Assembly: GCA_002715725.1 (NCBI GenBank)
Contig: PAZU01000023.1
Span: 4,465-46,335, forward strand
Length of the DNA: 41,871 nucleotides
Source: Methanobacteriota archaeon
Lineage (GTDB): Archaea; Thermoplasmatota; Poseidoniia; Poseidoniales; Poseidoniaceae
Direction: 5' to 3'
Shown here: positions 33,448 to 41,871 of the stretch, piece after piece
How the letters are laid out: each line of letters opens with the position of its first letter
Numbering within the stretch: the stretch's first letter is position 1
Position numbers and translations under genes: made by a program
Notes under the pieces: generated by a model
Databases searched by the model: none
Told to the model about the DNA's origin: nothing
The model's input: the letters and a program-made list of their open reading frames with translations, nothing else

Positions 33448-35163
33448 TCAGATACCCCCCATATTGAATACGCCCTCGAAGAAGGCAACAGTCCATTGGT
33501 CCATCATTCCCAGTGCAATGAATGGGAATATACCGAAAATCACAGTAAATATTGCAAGAATAATCATTCCAATATTTTCTGAAAGAGTAATGTCTGGAGG
33601 TGTTTCTCCATTGAGAGATTCTGGAGGTTGCCCTTCATCTCCACCTTCAAAGATAGTTCTCTGCATCGACCACAAATAGTAAGCTGCAGTAATTGCTAGA
33701 ACCGCACCGGGAAGTAAAATCCACCAACCATATTCAGGCCAGAAAGCGATCATGACCATCAGTTCTGCAACGAATCCTGCAAGCAAAGGTAGACCTAAAC
33801 TTGCCATCCAAGCAAACATCATGTAAACTGCAAGATATGGTGACCACTTTGCCATACCTCGCATAGCACCGATTTCCATCGAATGATAATGGTGTTTGAA
33901 TGCACCACAAACTGCGAACAGCATTGGAGAGATAATTCCGTGAGCGAACATCATGAACAATGCAGCAGCATAACCAATTGGCTGCATGCTAGCAATACCC
34001 AATAGAATAACACCCATGTGAGATACGGATGAATATGCTACCATCTTCTTCAGGTTGGTTTGTCCAAGACAAACTATTGCACCCCATACTAGAGAGATTA
34101 GACCAATTGCCATAATCACATCTTGATAGTAAACAACCGCATCTGGGAAGATTGCGATTGGGATTCTTAGCATACCATATGCGCCCATCTTCAGCATTAC
34201 ACCTGCTAGTAGCATGGAGCCCCCAGTTGGTGCCTGTACGTGCGCATCAGGAAGCCAAGTGTGGAATGGTACTGCTGGTAACTTAACCAGGAATCCAATC
34301 ATTAGCATAGCGAACAATACATTTTGCATATCTTTGCCGAGGAAGACATTGTCTCCCATGTTGTATGCTGTTGCATTAGAGAATAAGACTGTCATGTCAA
34401 AGGTTCTACCAGTAACTGTACCATATTGTGCACCGCTTCCTTCTGGCTGAAGGAAGTACAAGGTGATTAAACCGAGCAGCATAATCACTGAAGCACAGAA
34501 AGTGTAGATGAAGAACTTCTGAGCAGCATATCTGCGATCTTTTCCACCCCACTTTAGAATCAAGAAGAACATTGGAATCAATGTCAACTCCCAGAATACA
34601 TAGAACAGGAATAGGTCGAGAGCGACGAATACTCCGATTAGAGCACCGCCCATCATCAATAGCAGAGGATGATATGTTGCTCCATCCTTCTCATTCCAAG
34701 TTGTAATGATAGTAATTGGAACCAAGAAGGTTGTCAACCAAACCATTGGGAATGACAAACCATCCATTCCTACGTGCCAAGATACACCAATGGTTTCAAT
34801 CCAAACATATTCTTTCTCAAGAGCATATTCGTTGTACATCAAATCCCAATCGACTAAAATCAGCCAATCAAAGAACAGGGCTGTAGAAATCGCTAATGGA
34901 ATCATTGAAGCAACTAGAGTAAACAATCTGATTGGTACAGCGAGTACTTCCTTTCTTGCACGTGATTCCTGACTTGCAAATGCTAGTAGAATACAACTTA
35001 CGATAATTGGGAAACCGACCAATGGTAGGCTGATCCAATCTACTGTGGTGTCTGATTCGTTCAAGGATGGGAAGAATGCCATCAACCCAGCTACAATAAT
35101 CAGTAGCCCTCCTATGAGCATGAACTCCTTGTTCTTGATATCTAGTGCTTGGTTACTACCCAA
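33448..35163 (-). CDS. nuoM: NADH-quinone oxidoreductase subunit M
   Basis: A 571-residue proton-channel subunit of the membrane arm. Family marks: FYVFWELTLIPMFFLILKWGG, FLVKLPAVPFHTWLPDAHVQAPTG split in the core, KKMVAYSSVSHMGVILLG, and LPLLAGFVAELMVM. Glu in FWELTL and Lys in LVKLPAVPFH are conserved. The start is TTG 35163, directly behind the nuoL stop and supported by GGGGGGTGGC upstream. Transcribed as part of nuoD-N. Confidence 0.93.
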   Translation of the reverse strand: MGSNQALDIKNKEFMLIGGLLIIVAGLMAFFPSLNESDTTVDWISLPLVGFPIIVSCILLAFASQESRARKEVLAVPIRLFTLVASMIPLAISTALFFDWLILVDWDLMYNEYALEKEYVWIETIGVSWHVGMDGLSFPMVWLTTFLVPITIITTWNEKDGATYHPLLLMMGGALIGVFVALDLFLFYVFWELTLIPMFFLILKWGGKDRRYAAQKFFIYTFCASVIMLLGLITLYFLQPEGSGAQYGTVTGRTFDMTVLFSNATAYNMGDNVFLGKDMQNVLFAMLMIGFLVKLPAVPFHTWLPDAHVQAPTGGSMLLAGVMLKMGAYGMLRIPIAIFPDAVVYYQDVIMAIGLISLVWGAIVCLGQTNLKKMVAYSSVSHMGVILLGIASMQPIGYAAALFMMFAHGIISPMLFAVCGAFKHHYHSMEIGAMRGMAKWSPYLAVYMMFAWMASLGLPLLAGFVAELMVMIAFWPEYGWWILLPGAVLAITAAYYLWSMQRTIFEGGDEGQPPESLNGETPPDITLSENIGMIILAIFTVIFGIFPFIALGMMDQWTVAFFEGVFNMGGI

Positions 35164-37362
35164 TCAAGCCACCCCCCATAGTAACATGAAAATGACCAAC
35201 GTTCCTAACGCGGTCATCATGATGTAATCTCTTGCTGAACCCGTTGTCAGTGCACGGAGCCTTCTAGAAGCTTCTTGGCTTGTAGATTCAATCGCCTTGA
35301 TGACTCCATCAATAACTCTAGTATCAAAGATTGCTGAAAGCTTCGCAAAGCCAACAACAATTTTCATCATTGCAGCATCATATACATCATCAAAGTGCAA
35401 TCTCTTGTGCAGAGAATTAGCAAGGCTAGAATTAGCCCAGGCGCTGTTATCGAAGTTTGACTTCTTGTTCAGTTTTGCAGAGAGGTTGATTGCCCATTGC
35501 ATCCATGGTTTTGCCTTCTGGTTACCATCTAGGCTGCCTCCGTAAAGTGCCATAGCAAAAGATGGCCCCAAAACAAGGGACAGGCCAATTGCTACGTATG
35601 TGAGTATCATTAGGAACGGGTCATGATTCAGGAACACATGCTCCATTTCATATCCGATTCCATCAACGAAACTAGTGTAATGGCCAGACTCAAAGTCGCC
35701 TAACCAATGTCCAGCATGCATTCCAGCGAAGATTATTGCTCCCAATGTCATGAAAGTCAAAACTACCAATGGAATTGGAATCCACGGTGTTTGTTCATGT
35801 ACATGCTCAGCAACTTCTGTCTTTGGTTTACCTGCGAAGGTCATGAACCACATTCTAGACATGTAGAATCCTGTCATACCCGCACCGATTAGAACCAACA
35901 TAGCAGGTAGAAGGAAAATTGGTTCCTTCAATGCAACCTTCCATGCACTAGCAATGATTCCTTCCTTGGACCAGAATCCTCCAATTAATGGAATACCAAT
36001 AATCGACATACTTCCAACAAACATTGCAGTTGCTGTGATAGGCATCCTACTTGCTAGCCCACCCATATTCTCCATGGATTGGGCGTCAAAGTGATCATCG
36101 TGGTGGTCATCATGATGGTCATCATGTCCATGATGGGCTACTTCATGATGAGCATGGTGCATTTCATGAATAACTGAACCGGATGCCATGAACAGCATTC
36201 CTTTTGCCATTGCGTGGTTGAATAGGTGGAACAGTGATGCACCCATAGCGAATGCTGCTAGGTCATCATATCCATTGTTAGCTAGCCATAATGCCGAACC
36301 TAGTCCGGTGAAAATGTATGCTAACTGGCTCATGGTAGAATATGCTAGAACCTTCTTCAAATCCATCTGAACGAAGGCGATCAATGCAGCCATTACAGCG
36401 GTTATTCCACCAATAATTGCGATGGCGATTGCCAGAGTAGACAATGCGCCCATTTCGGCTGCACTGAAGAATGGGAACATTCTTGCGACTAGATACAATC
36501 CTGCGTTAACCATTGTAGCAGCGTGAATCAATGCAGATACTGGCGTTGGACCTTCCATTGCGTCTGGTAACCAAACATGGAGTGGGAATTGCGCAGATTT
36601 TCCAACCGCACCAATGAACATCATTCCAAGCGCAAGTTGAAGTTCACCAGAATCGACTGCAGCGATATTCTCTGCCTTGAACAAAACATCATAGTCGAGG
36701 GTACCATCGAATAGATTCCATAGCATTACTAATCCAATAACGAGGAAAACATCTCCTACACGAGTAGTAAGGAATGCTTTCTTTGCAGCATAGGCTGCGC
36801 TTGGTCTCTCATAATAGAAACCTATCAGTAGGTAGGAACAAAGTCCCATCAATTCCCAGAAGATGAATAGCCAAAGGAAAGAATCTGCAAGAACCATTCC
36901 TAACATACCGCTGCAAAACAGAACGAATTCTGCATAGAAACGATGGTTTCTGTTATCGTTGATTGAGTCAGTATTCATGTAACCAATCGAGAAAATGTTG
37001 ATCAAGAAACACAAGAATGCTGCAACGAATAGTAGCATTACAGTAAGGTGGTCAATGTAAACTCCAAACCCGAATACTTTGGTTGTAATCGAACCGGTTT
37101 CTGGGTTCCACCAAGATGATTCAAACCAGGTGAACACGTTTGCAGCACCGACTTTATTCATGTGTTCTCTGATTAGAGACAATGCTAGGATTAGACTTGC
37201 ACCCATTGCTACGAGTGCGATGATTCCTCCTTCCTTGACATTCTTGACCCAAGTTGGAGTTCCGTTGAATAGTCTTCCCAAGAACAAAATTACTGGGAAA
37301 GCCAAGAATGGCAGTAGAGGAATTAGTACGGCATAATCGATGATTTCACTTCCACTCATCAT
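35164..37362 (-). CDS. nuoL: NADH-quinone oxidoreductase subunit L, with His/Asp-rich loop
   Basis: A 732-residue subunit with antiporter core plus long C-terminal lateral helix. Family marks: FIFWELMGLCSYLLIGFYYERPSA (in part), GKSAQFPLHVWLPDAMEGPTP in the core, KKVLAYSTMSQLAYIFTG, ASLFHLFNHAMAKGMLFMASGSVIHEM and GIPLIGGFWSKEGI. Just after SGSVIHEMHH the chain carries a His/Asp-rich stretch of about 25 residues (HHAHHEVAHHGHDDHHDD...) not found in the usual subunit. GAGGTG precedes the ATGATG start. The last helix (ALGTLVIFMLLWG) closes the lateral arm. Confidence 0.93.
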   Translation of the reverse strand: MMSGSEIIDYAVLIPLLPFLAFPVILFLGRLFNGTPTWVKNVKEGGIIALVAMGASLILALSLIREHMNKVGAANVFTWFESSWWNPETGSITTKVFGFGVYIDHLTVMLLFVAAFLCFLINIFSIGYMNTDSINDNRNHRFYAEFVLFCSGMLGMVLADSFLWLFIFWELMGLCSYLLIGFYYERPSAAYAAKKAFLTTRVGDVFLVIGLVMLWNLFDGTLDYDVLFKAENIAAVDSGELQLALGMMFIGAVGKSAQFPLHVWLPDAMEGPTPVSALIHAATMVNAGLYLVARMFPFFSAAEMGALSTLAIAIAIIGGITAVMAALIAFVQMDLKKVLAYSTMSQLAYIFTGLGSALWLANNGYDDLAAFAMGASLFHLFNHAMAKGMLFMASGSVIHEMHHAHHEVAHHGHDDHHDDHHDDHFDAQSMENMGGLASRMPITATAMFVGSMSIIGIPLIGGFWSKEGIIASAWKVALKEPIFLLPAMLVLIGAGMTGFYMSRMWFMTFAGKPKTEVAEHVHEQTPWIPIPLVVLTFMTLGAIIFAGMHAGHWLGDFESGHYTSFVDGIGYEMEHVFLNHDPFLMILTYVAIGLSLVLGPSFAMALYGGSLDGNQKAKPWMQWAINLSAKLNKKSNFDNSAWANSSLANSLHKRLHFDDVYDAAMMKIVVGFAKLSAIFDTRVIDGVIKAIESTSQEASRRLRALTTGSARDYIMMTALGTLVIFMLLWGVA

Positions 37363-37368
37363 AACACC

Positions 37369-37671
37369 TCAGTTCTTCAAGAGATTAACCTCATCTAGAG
37401 ATATGGTCTCATGTTGTCCATACATTGAGAGGAAGATAGCTAATCCAATTGCTACTTCCGCTGCTGCTATTGCGATTGCAAAAACTGCGTAAACCCATCC
37501 GGTTACATCGCCCCAATGAGTTGCTGCTGCCACGAATTGAAGGTTTACTGCATTGAGCATCAATTCGATACACATCAGTACAACAATTGCATTCTTTCTG
37601 CTGAATGCACCCCATAATCCGATTATGAAAAGGATGGCTGCTAGGCCAGATACCCATGCTGGATCAATCAT
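37369..37671 (-). CDS. nuoK: NADH-quinone oxidoreductase subunit K
   Basis: About 100 residues and three helices. Family marks: ALGL-type core here GLAAILFIIGLWGAFSRKNAIVVLMCIELMLNAVNL in part, with Glu in CIELMLNAVNL and a second Glu in AAAEVAIGLAI, both needed for proton transfer in the family. ATG 37671 overlaps the stop of nuoJ2 (ATGA); a longer start at 37698 is less likely. Confidence 0.92.
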   Translation of the reverse strand: MIDPAWVSGLAAILFIIGLWGAFSRKNAIVVLMCIELMLNAVNLQFVAAATHWGDVTGWVYAVFAIAIAAAEVAIGLAIFLSMYGQHETISLDEVNLLKN

Positions 37672-37940
37672 TCCTTCTTGCCTCCAGTAAGTTCCCACTC
37701 GAGATTAACCAATCTCTCGTCACGAACAAGATAAGCAGCCCCAACCATGGCCATGGCCATCAAAAATCCTAGAGCAAGCAAAGGTAGAGCCCAATCTCCG
37801 AACAAAGCAGATGCTAGGTCGCTAGTTGTGATTTCTTCATCTGAGGAATCTTCCCAAACAATATCTGCTGAAACGGCGGTGACAATTACAGCACCCAAGA
37901 ATACTAGGCCTACTCTTGCAAGAATAGATAGTAGTCTCAT
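37668..37940 (-). CDS. nuoJ2: NuoJ C-terminal half (split subunit J)
   Basis: 90 residues, two hydrophobic helices: LARVGLVFLGAVIVTAV near 7-23 and WALPLLALGFLMAMAMVGAAYL near 50-71. The second fits the last helix of NuoJ (ALPLLALGFLMAMAMVGA). Separated from the N-terminal half by a 4-nt ATGA overlap at 37937-37940, so it is a true split gene with its own start, as seen for subunit J in some archaea, and not a frameshift artefact. Confidence 0.82.
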   Translation of the reverse strand: MRLLSILARVGLVFLGAVIVTAVSADIVWEDSSDEEITTSDLASALFGDWALPLLALGFLMAMAMVGAAYLVRDERLVNLEWELTGGKKE

Positions 37941-38218
37941 TCGAAGTCCTCCTCAAGAATTTGTCTTCTAGTCAGCATAATACCGAATAGAACGACCAAC
38001 ATAACGCTAGCAAGGTAAACAAGAATTTGGATTACTGCAAGGAATTCAGCACCCATGAGGATGAAAACTCCTGCTACTCCCATGAAACAGAAAATCAAGC
38101 ACATCATCGAATGTGCAACTCTCTGCATGTAAATCAGGCCAAGAGCACCTCCGATTACAATGGTGCTCATCAGAAAGAACATTCCAACTTCGAGATACAT
38201 TGCTAGGTCCATGCTCAA
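37937..38218 (-). CDS. nuoJ1: NuoJ N-terminal half (split subunit J)
   Basis: 93 residues, three helices. Family marks of subunit J: GALGLIYMQRVAHSMMCLIFCFMGVAGVFILMGAEFLAVIQILVYLASVMLVVLFGIML in part, with the FLAVIQILVY segment that forms the pi-bulge helix involved in coupling. It overlaps nuoI by 4 nt (ATGA) and nuoJ2 by 4 nt. Confidence 0.88.
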   Translation of the reverse strand: MSMDLAMYLEVGMFFLMSTIVIGGALGLIYMQRVAHSMMCLIFCFMGVAGVFILMGAEFLAVIQILVYLASVMLVVLFGIMLTRRQILEEDFE

Positions 38219-39183
38219 GCCTCCTCTGCCGCCTTTGCCGCCTTAGCAGCCTTCTTGGCTCTCTTGTCACGCTCTTTGCTAGCCCTCTTTGCTAATTCTG
38301 CATCTACTGCTTCTTGATGGTCGCCGATTAGAACTCTTGTTCTACCAGCATCCATCCAAAGGTCTTGTCGAGTAAATCCAGACATTCCGTCATACTCGTT
38401 AGTCATGAAGAATGATGTGAAATTGCATGCTTCCATACAAAGTCCACAGAACATACAGCGACCGAGATCAATTCTTCCAGATACAATTTGGTCATCTGCA
38501 GGATACAAGGATTCGACAGGAACTTGGTCGACTTCACCAGTATCGTTCCAGCGCATACTAGCGCTGCCGCCAGTCAAGTCTAGGACTTCACCGAATCTCC
38601 ATTCATCAGGTACATCGGTGTGAGCAGTTGCAAGATTGAAAGAGGATAGAGTTTCAACAACTTCAGGCTTTTCGACCGCTGCGAATTTGCCTACTTCGAT
38701 TTCTGCTCCATAGCCTTCCCACTCGCCTTCTGCACTATCTAGGACATCGACTCGCAATTCAGTAGTCATGTGCAGACAAGAATTTGGACAGACGTTGATA
38801 CACATTTTACATGCAGTACAAGTCTCCCAAATTACACCAATTCTACCATTGTAATTTCCTGGAACGAATAGCCATGGTTCGATTTCTTCTATTCGCTCAT
38901 ACGGATAACTGACCGTCTGAGGCTTCCAAATTGTTGGAGTCAAATCTGTACCTGCTCTATCAGGAGTATAGTGGTGCGCAGTAATGTCATTGAGATGCTT
39001 AGTCTTTTCAGCACGCACAATATCTCCATCGTCGATAAACTCTGGGTGAGTTGTATTGTGGTAGCCGCTTGAGAATCTCTTACCGATAAATTCGTAAGTT
39101 CTCAAAACGGTCAATCCAGTTATCTTAAACGGGTACCAGAATAGGTTTCTGAAATTTGGTTTGCCATGTGGATGCGATGCCAT
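38215..39183 (-). CDS. nuoI: NADH-quinone oxidoreductase subunit I, enlarged
   Basis: A 322-residue iron-sulfur subunit; typical NuoI has 150-200. Cluster motifs are Cys122, Cys125, Cys128, Cys132 (CTACKMCINVC) and Cys243, Cys246, Cys249, Cys253 (CMFCGLCMEAC), for two [4Fe-4S] clusters passing electrons to subunit B. Between them lie 110 residues instead of about 30, including a strand-rich part at 196-228 (FGEVLDLTGGSASMRW). The C terminus is Lys/Ala rich (from 298). The start follows GGAGTGAGGTGA, which overlaps the nuoH stop. Confidence 0.9.
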   Translation of the reverse strand: MASHPHGKPNFRNLFWYPFKITGLTVLRTYEFIGKRFSSGYHNTTHPEFIDDGDIVRAEKTKHLNDITAHHYTPDRAGTDLTPTIWKPQTVSYPYERIEEIEPWLFVPGNYNGRIGVIWETCTACKMCINVCPNSCLHMTTELRVDVLDSAEGEWEGYGAEIEVGKFAAVEKPEVVETLSSFNLATAHTDVPDEWRFGEVLDLTGGSASMRWNDTGEVDQVPVESLYPADDQIVSGRIDLGRCMFCGLCMEACNFTSFFMTNEYDGMSGFTRQDLWMDAGRTRVLIGDHQEAVDAELAKRASKERDKRAKKAAKAAKAAEEA

Positions 39184-39192
39184 ATTTTCACC

Positions 39193-40707
39193 TCACTCCT
39201 TTCCTGCAGTGTGCGTTCCCGCAGGAGTCATCGTACGAATGTGGTACATGCGTTCCTCATTCTCTTCGATGTTCTCATCTTTCATCAAAACCACGAATAA
39301 TGCCAACCAGAACAATGTTGTAACGATCGGCAATCCCCATGGGATTGTGAATTCTTGAATAGTTAGGTCCCAAGACCATCCGCCAGCTACTGTGTCAGAT
39401 AGTGCGCCTGCGTCAAAGAAGTACAATCGGTAAACGATTGAAAGAATAACTTGCAATACTGCAAGTGGTAGAAGCATTCTCCATCCAAATTCTAAGATTT
39501 GGTCTGTTCTAATTCTAGGTAGAGCAGTTCTTGCCCAAACGAATACTACTGTAAAGATGAACCAAGCCTTGAGAAGAGTCCAAATGATTCCTGGAATTGC
39601 TAGCCAAGCATCTCCAAGATAAGGAATTGAACCAATGGTGCCAGCGAATGGAGCGTGCCATCCTCCCATGAAGAAGTGTGCAAACAGGATGCTTGCAGCG
39701 TAAACACGCATGTATTCAGCAGCGAATAGTAGGCCGAATCTCATTCCACCATATTCAGTCCACCATCCTTCTACAAGTTCTGCTTCCGCTTCCGGCATGT
39801 CGAATGGAATTCTCTCGACTTCGGCGATCATACTAACCAAGAATAGAACTCCACCCAGCGGCATAAGGAAGAATAGCCAAGTGCCCGAAGAGTGCTGGAA
39901 GTGGACAATCTCTAGGAAATTGAATGACCCAGCCATTACACATACGCCAAGGATTGACAGTAGCAATGGAATCTCATATGCTGTTAATTGTGCAGCACTT
40001 CTGATTCCCCCAAGTAGAGTGTACTTGTTGTTTGAAGACCAACCTGCGAAGAATACACCTAGAGGTGCAATTCCGAAGATTGCGAATGCGAATAGAACTG
40101 AGAGTTCTGGATTTGCTCCATAGATTCCACTTGATAGAGGAATCATTCCCAAAATCATGATTGTTGATGATATGACTAGGAAAGGAGCTAATTCAAAAAT
40201 CACCTTATCTGCTCTTGATGGAACCATATGCTCCTTGGTAAGGAACTTCATTCCATCAGCAATATTTTGGAAGAAACCTGGGAAGATTGTCACGCCATAC
40301 CATGAACGATTGCCTACTCTGTTGACCATTTCTTGCTCGTGTCCTTTGTTTCCAGCAACTTTGTTTAGCCATTTATTGACTGCACCAACTGGCTTACCTA
40401 GGCCGTATGGAATCATATTCCACCATTCACCAGCAGTAACGCCATTTTCTCCAACCCACAATGAACGCAGTGCGGTAGTTGCACCACGACGGTCGTTAAC
40501 ACGGGCGTAGAACTTTCTTTCAATCCACAGAATCATGAACATCGAGAGCATAATTCCGGCAAATGTGACCAAACATGTAACTAGGGTGTAGACAAAGAAT
40601 GCGATGTCATTAGACGACGATTCTAGGAAAGTATCCTCTAGAACAGAAGAAAATAGTTCTCTTGTTCGGTAGTAAACGAAGTCGTGAAGTCCTAGCCAGT
40701 CATCCAT
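39193..40707 (-). CDS. nuoH: NADH-quinone oxidoreductase subunit H, with insertion
   Basis: About 504 residues from ATG 40707; typical NuoH has 320-350. This subunit forms the quinone-binding chamber. Family marks: MILWIERKFYARV after the first helix, FQNIADGMKFLTKEHMVPSRADK, FELAP, NNKYTLLGGIRSAAQLTAYEIPL and IAEVERIPFDMPEAEAELVEGWWTEYGG (in part) with conserved Glu. Between ARV and FPGFF there is an insertion of about 65-70 residues, where RxGPNRVGP normally stands. GAGGTGAT is just upstream of the ATG, overlapping the nuoD stop. Confidence 0.92.
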   Translation of the reverse strand: MDDWLGLHDFVYYRTRELFSSVLEDTFLESSSNDIAFFVYTLVTCLVTFAGIMLSMFMILWIERKFYARVNDRRGATTALRSLWVGENGVTAGEWWNMIPYGLGKPVGAVNKWLNKVAGNKGHEQEMVNRVGNRSWYGVTIFPGFFQNIADGMKFLTKEHMVPSRADKVIFELAPFLVISSTIMILGMIPLSSGIYGANPELSVLFAFAIFGIAPLGVFFAGWSSNNKYTLLGGIRSAAQLTAYEIPLLLSILGVCVMAGSFNFLEIVHFQHSSGTWLFFLMPLGGVLFLVSMIAEVERIPFDMPEAEAELVEGWWTEYGGMRFGLLFAAEYMRVYAASILFAHFFMGGWHAPFAGTIGSIPYLGDAWLAIPGIIWTLLKAWFIFTVVFVWARTALPRIRTDQILEFGWRMLLPLAVLQVILSIVYRLYFFDAGALSDTVAGGWSWDLTIQEFTIPWGLPIVTTLFWLALFVVLMKDENIEENEERMYHIRTMTPAGTHTAGKE

Positions 40708-40717
40708 GGTAATCACC

Positions 40718-41857
40718 TCAACGGTCAGTCTCCCCGATACATGGATCAAAGCTACCCATGATTGCAGGAATATCTGCAACCTTGTAACCAATCATTGTCT
40801 TAGCGACATATGGAATTGTAATGAACATAGGAGACCTAATCGATACACGGTAAGGGTGCTTCCCTCTATTGTCTCCTCCTCCTTGAATGTAGAAATTGGA
40901 AACTCCTCTAGTACACTCGTAAGTGCTGAATCCAGTTGCTCCTTCTGGAGCGCGGGTTGGCGCCTTGGTGATTAACATCTCATCTCCAGGCTGGTAGTGG
41001 GTGTTTGCACCTCCAGGAATCTTCTCGATTGCATCCAATAGCATTCGGCAGGATTGGCGCATCTCTTCCATTCTAACGCGGTAACGGTCATAGCAGTCAG
41101 CGCCCTTGACGCTTGTTGGTTTTTCTACAGCAGGTTCCCAATCGACTTGGTCATAAACCGAATATGGATTCGTCCATCTAGCATCGGTATTGACTCCTGC
41201 AGCACGAATATTTGGCCCGGTAACTCCTGCATTGATTTGGTCTTCTGCAGTAGCATATCCTACACCTTGTAACCTTACAAGCCAAATTGTGGATTCGTCT
41301 AATAGCATCTCATATTCATTAATTCTATTTTCAAAAAGTTTGACCTTTGCACGAAGGCGATCTGCCCAGCCGATTGGAATATCTCGCTTTACTCCGCCCA
41401 CTCTTGGATAGTTGTAATGCATCCTAGAACCTCCAAGTTCTTGCAATAAATCAAGGAACATTTCGCGGTCTCGCAAACACCATGTCATCAGAGTCAAATT
41501 TCCAATATCTGGTCCAAATGCTCCAAGCCACATCAAGTGACTTGCCAATCTCTGAACCTCGGCTGCCATTAGACGAATATATTCTGCGCGCTCAGGGACT
41601 TCTGCTTCGAGTAAATCCTCAGCAGCCATGATGTAAGAGTGTGCCCAAGTCATTGCGCTAACATAGCAAAGTCGGTCACAATATGGAGTGATTTGTGTGA
41701 AATCTCTTTGTTCGCATATTTTTTCTACACCACGGTGGATGTATCCAAGTTCGGCCTCGGTATCTGTGACTGTCTCTCCATCAACCTTGACTCTTAATGT
41801 CCAGAGTCCGTGAGTCATTGGGTGCTGAGGCCCCATTGTAATCCACATTTCTGCCAT
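40718..41857 (-). CDS. nuoD: NADH-quinone oxidoreductase subunit D
   Basis: A 379-residue peripheral subunit lining the quinone site. Family marks: MGPQHPMTHG (8-17, with the conserved GPQHP), LGYIHRGVEKICEQRDF, HLMWLGAFGPDIG, RMHYNYPRVGGVKRDIP, and a C terminus ending GSFDPCIGETDR. Complete from ATG 41857; AGTGAGGCG precedes it in the last bases of the window. NuoA, B and C would be expected upstream, beyond the edge. Confidence 0.93.
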   Translation of the reverse strand: MAEMWITMGPQHPMTHGLWTLRVKVDGETVTDTEAELGYIHRGVEKICEQRDFTQITPYCDRLCYVSAMTWAHSYIMAAEDLLEAEVPERAEYIRLMAAEVQRLASHLMWLGAFGPDIGNLTLMTWCLRDREMFLDLLQELGGSRMHYNYPRVGGVKRDIPIGWADRLRAKVKLFENRINEYEMLLDESTIWLVRLQGVGYATAEDQINAGVTGPNIRAAGVNTDARWTNPYSVYDQVDWEPAVEKPTSVKGADCYDRYRVRMEEMRQSCRMLLDAIEKIPGGANTHYQPGDEMLITKAPTRAPEGATGFSTYECTRGVSNFYIQGGGDNRGKHPYRVSIRSPMFITIPYVAKTMIGYKVADIPAIMGSFDPCIGETDR

Positions 41858-41871
41858 GATAACGCCTCACT

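Noticed and set aside
36068-36175. Trinucleotide repeat (ATG/ATC-rich) as a genomic repeat element
   Set aside because: It is explained by codons for the His/Asp run of NuoL.
37668-38218. Frameshift in nuoJ
   Set aside because: The two halves have own starts with a 4-nt ATGA overlap and the split of subunit J is known from some archaea.

Overview
The window looks like a piece of an archaeal chromosome, most probably a planktonic Marine Group II (Poseidoniales/Thermoplasmatota-type) euryarchaeote. Direct support: archaeal information genes (aIF1A, Rio1 kinase, Pno1-like KH protein, archaeal-type uS2, Taw1/TYW1), TATA-like boxes about 25 nt upstream of several ATGs (leaderless type), Shine-Dalgarno sequences of the GGAGGTGA type inside operons with several TTG starts, very tight packing (4-nt ATGA overlaps, convergent gene tails that overlap), and surface or ABC proteins carrying zinc ribbons. 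The lineage is inferred from gene content and style; no rRNA is present to prove it.

Layout: 1-1211 (minus) is the N-terminal 403 codons of a Ycf46-like AAA ATPase, cut by the window edge. 1475-2845 (plus) carries a DUF523-DUF1722 protein and a small membrane protein. 2894-3990 (minus) is a Rieske/SDR gene pair. 4051-5260 (minus) is an AT-rich, translationally coupled pair of unrecognised genes. A DUF2892 membrane protein (plus) converges on a PIN-TPR protein (5570-7471, minus). 7522-13140 (minus) is an operon for a MacB/LolCDE-type ABC system: ATPase, a very large FtsX-type permease with a pentapeptide-repeat ectodomain, a second ATPase with a zinc ribbon, and a DUF3817 membrane protein. A possible 40-codon gene and an AlkB-type alkane monooxygenase follow (13203-14422, minus).

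The plus strand from 14487 to 21014 carries Taw1, a GT4 glycosyltransferase, a fused 3-hydroxyacyl-CoA dehydrogenase/enoyl-CoA hydratase, and three winged-helix regulators (HxlR type, membrane-anchored double wHTH, multi-wHTH). On the minus strand uS2 and a tRNA-dihydrouridine synthase form a pair. A Cas4-like PD-(D/E)XK protein interrupted by transmembrane helices (22808-23986, plus) is the most unusual single gene. Then come a lipoprotein and two large surface proteins (23983-29418).

The last third (29399-41857, minus) is one long co-directional block: nuoD-H-I-J1-J2-K-L-M-N of respiratory complex I (upstream genes beyond the window), followed after 44 nt by aIF1A, Rio1 and Pno1, a ribosome-biogenesis/initiation cluster. 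Complex I and the AlkB and beta-oxidation enzymes fit an aerobic heterotroph that can burn hydrocarbon or fatty-acyl chains. NuoI, NuoH and NuoL carry insertions unlike the standard subunits. No CRISPR array, insertion sequence, tRNA or rRNA was seen, and no stretch over 300 bases lacks a gene.
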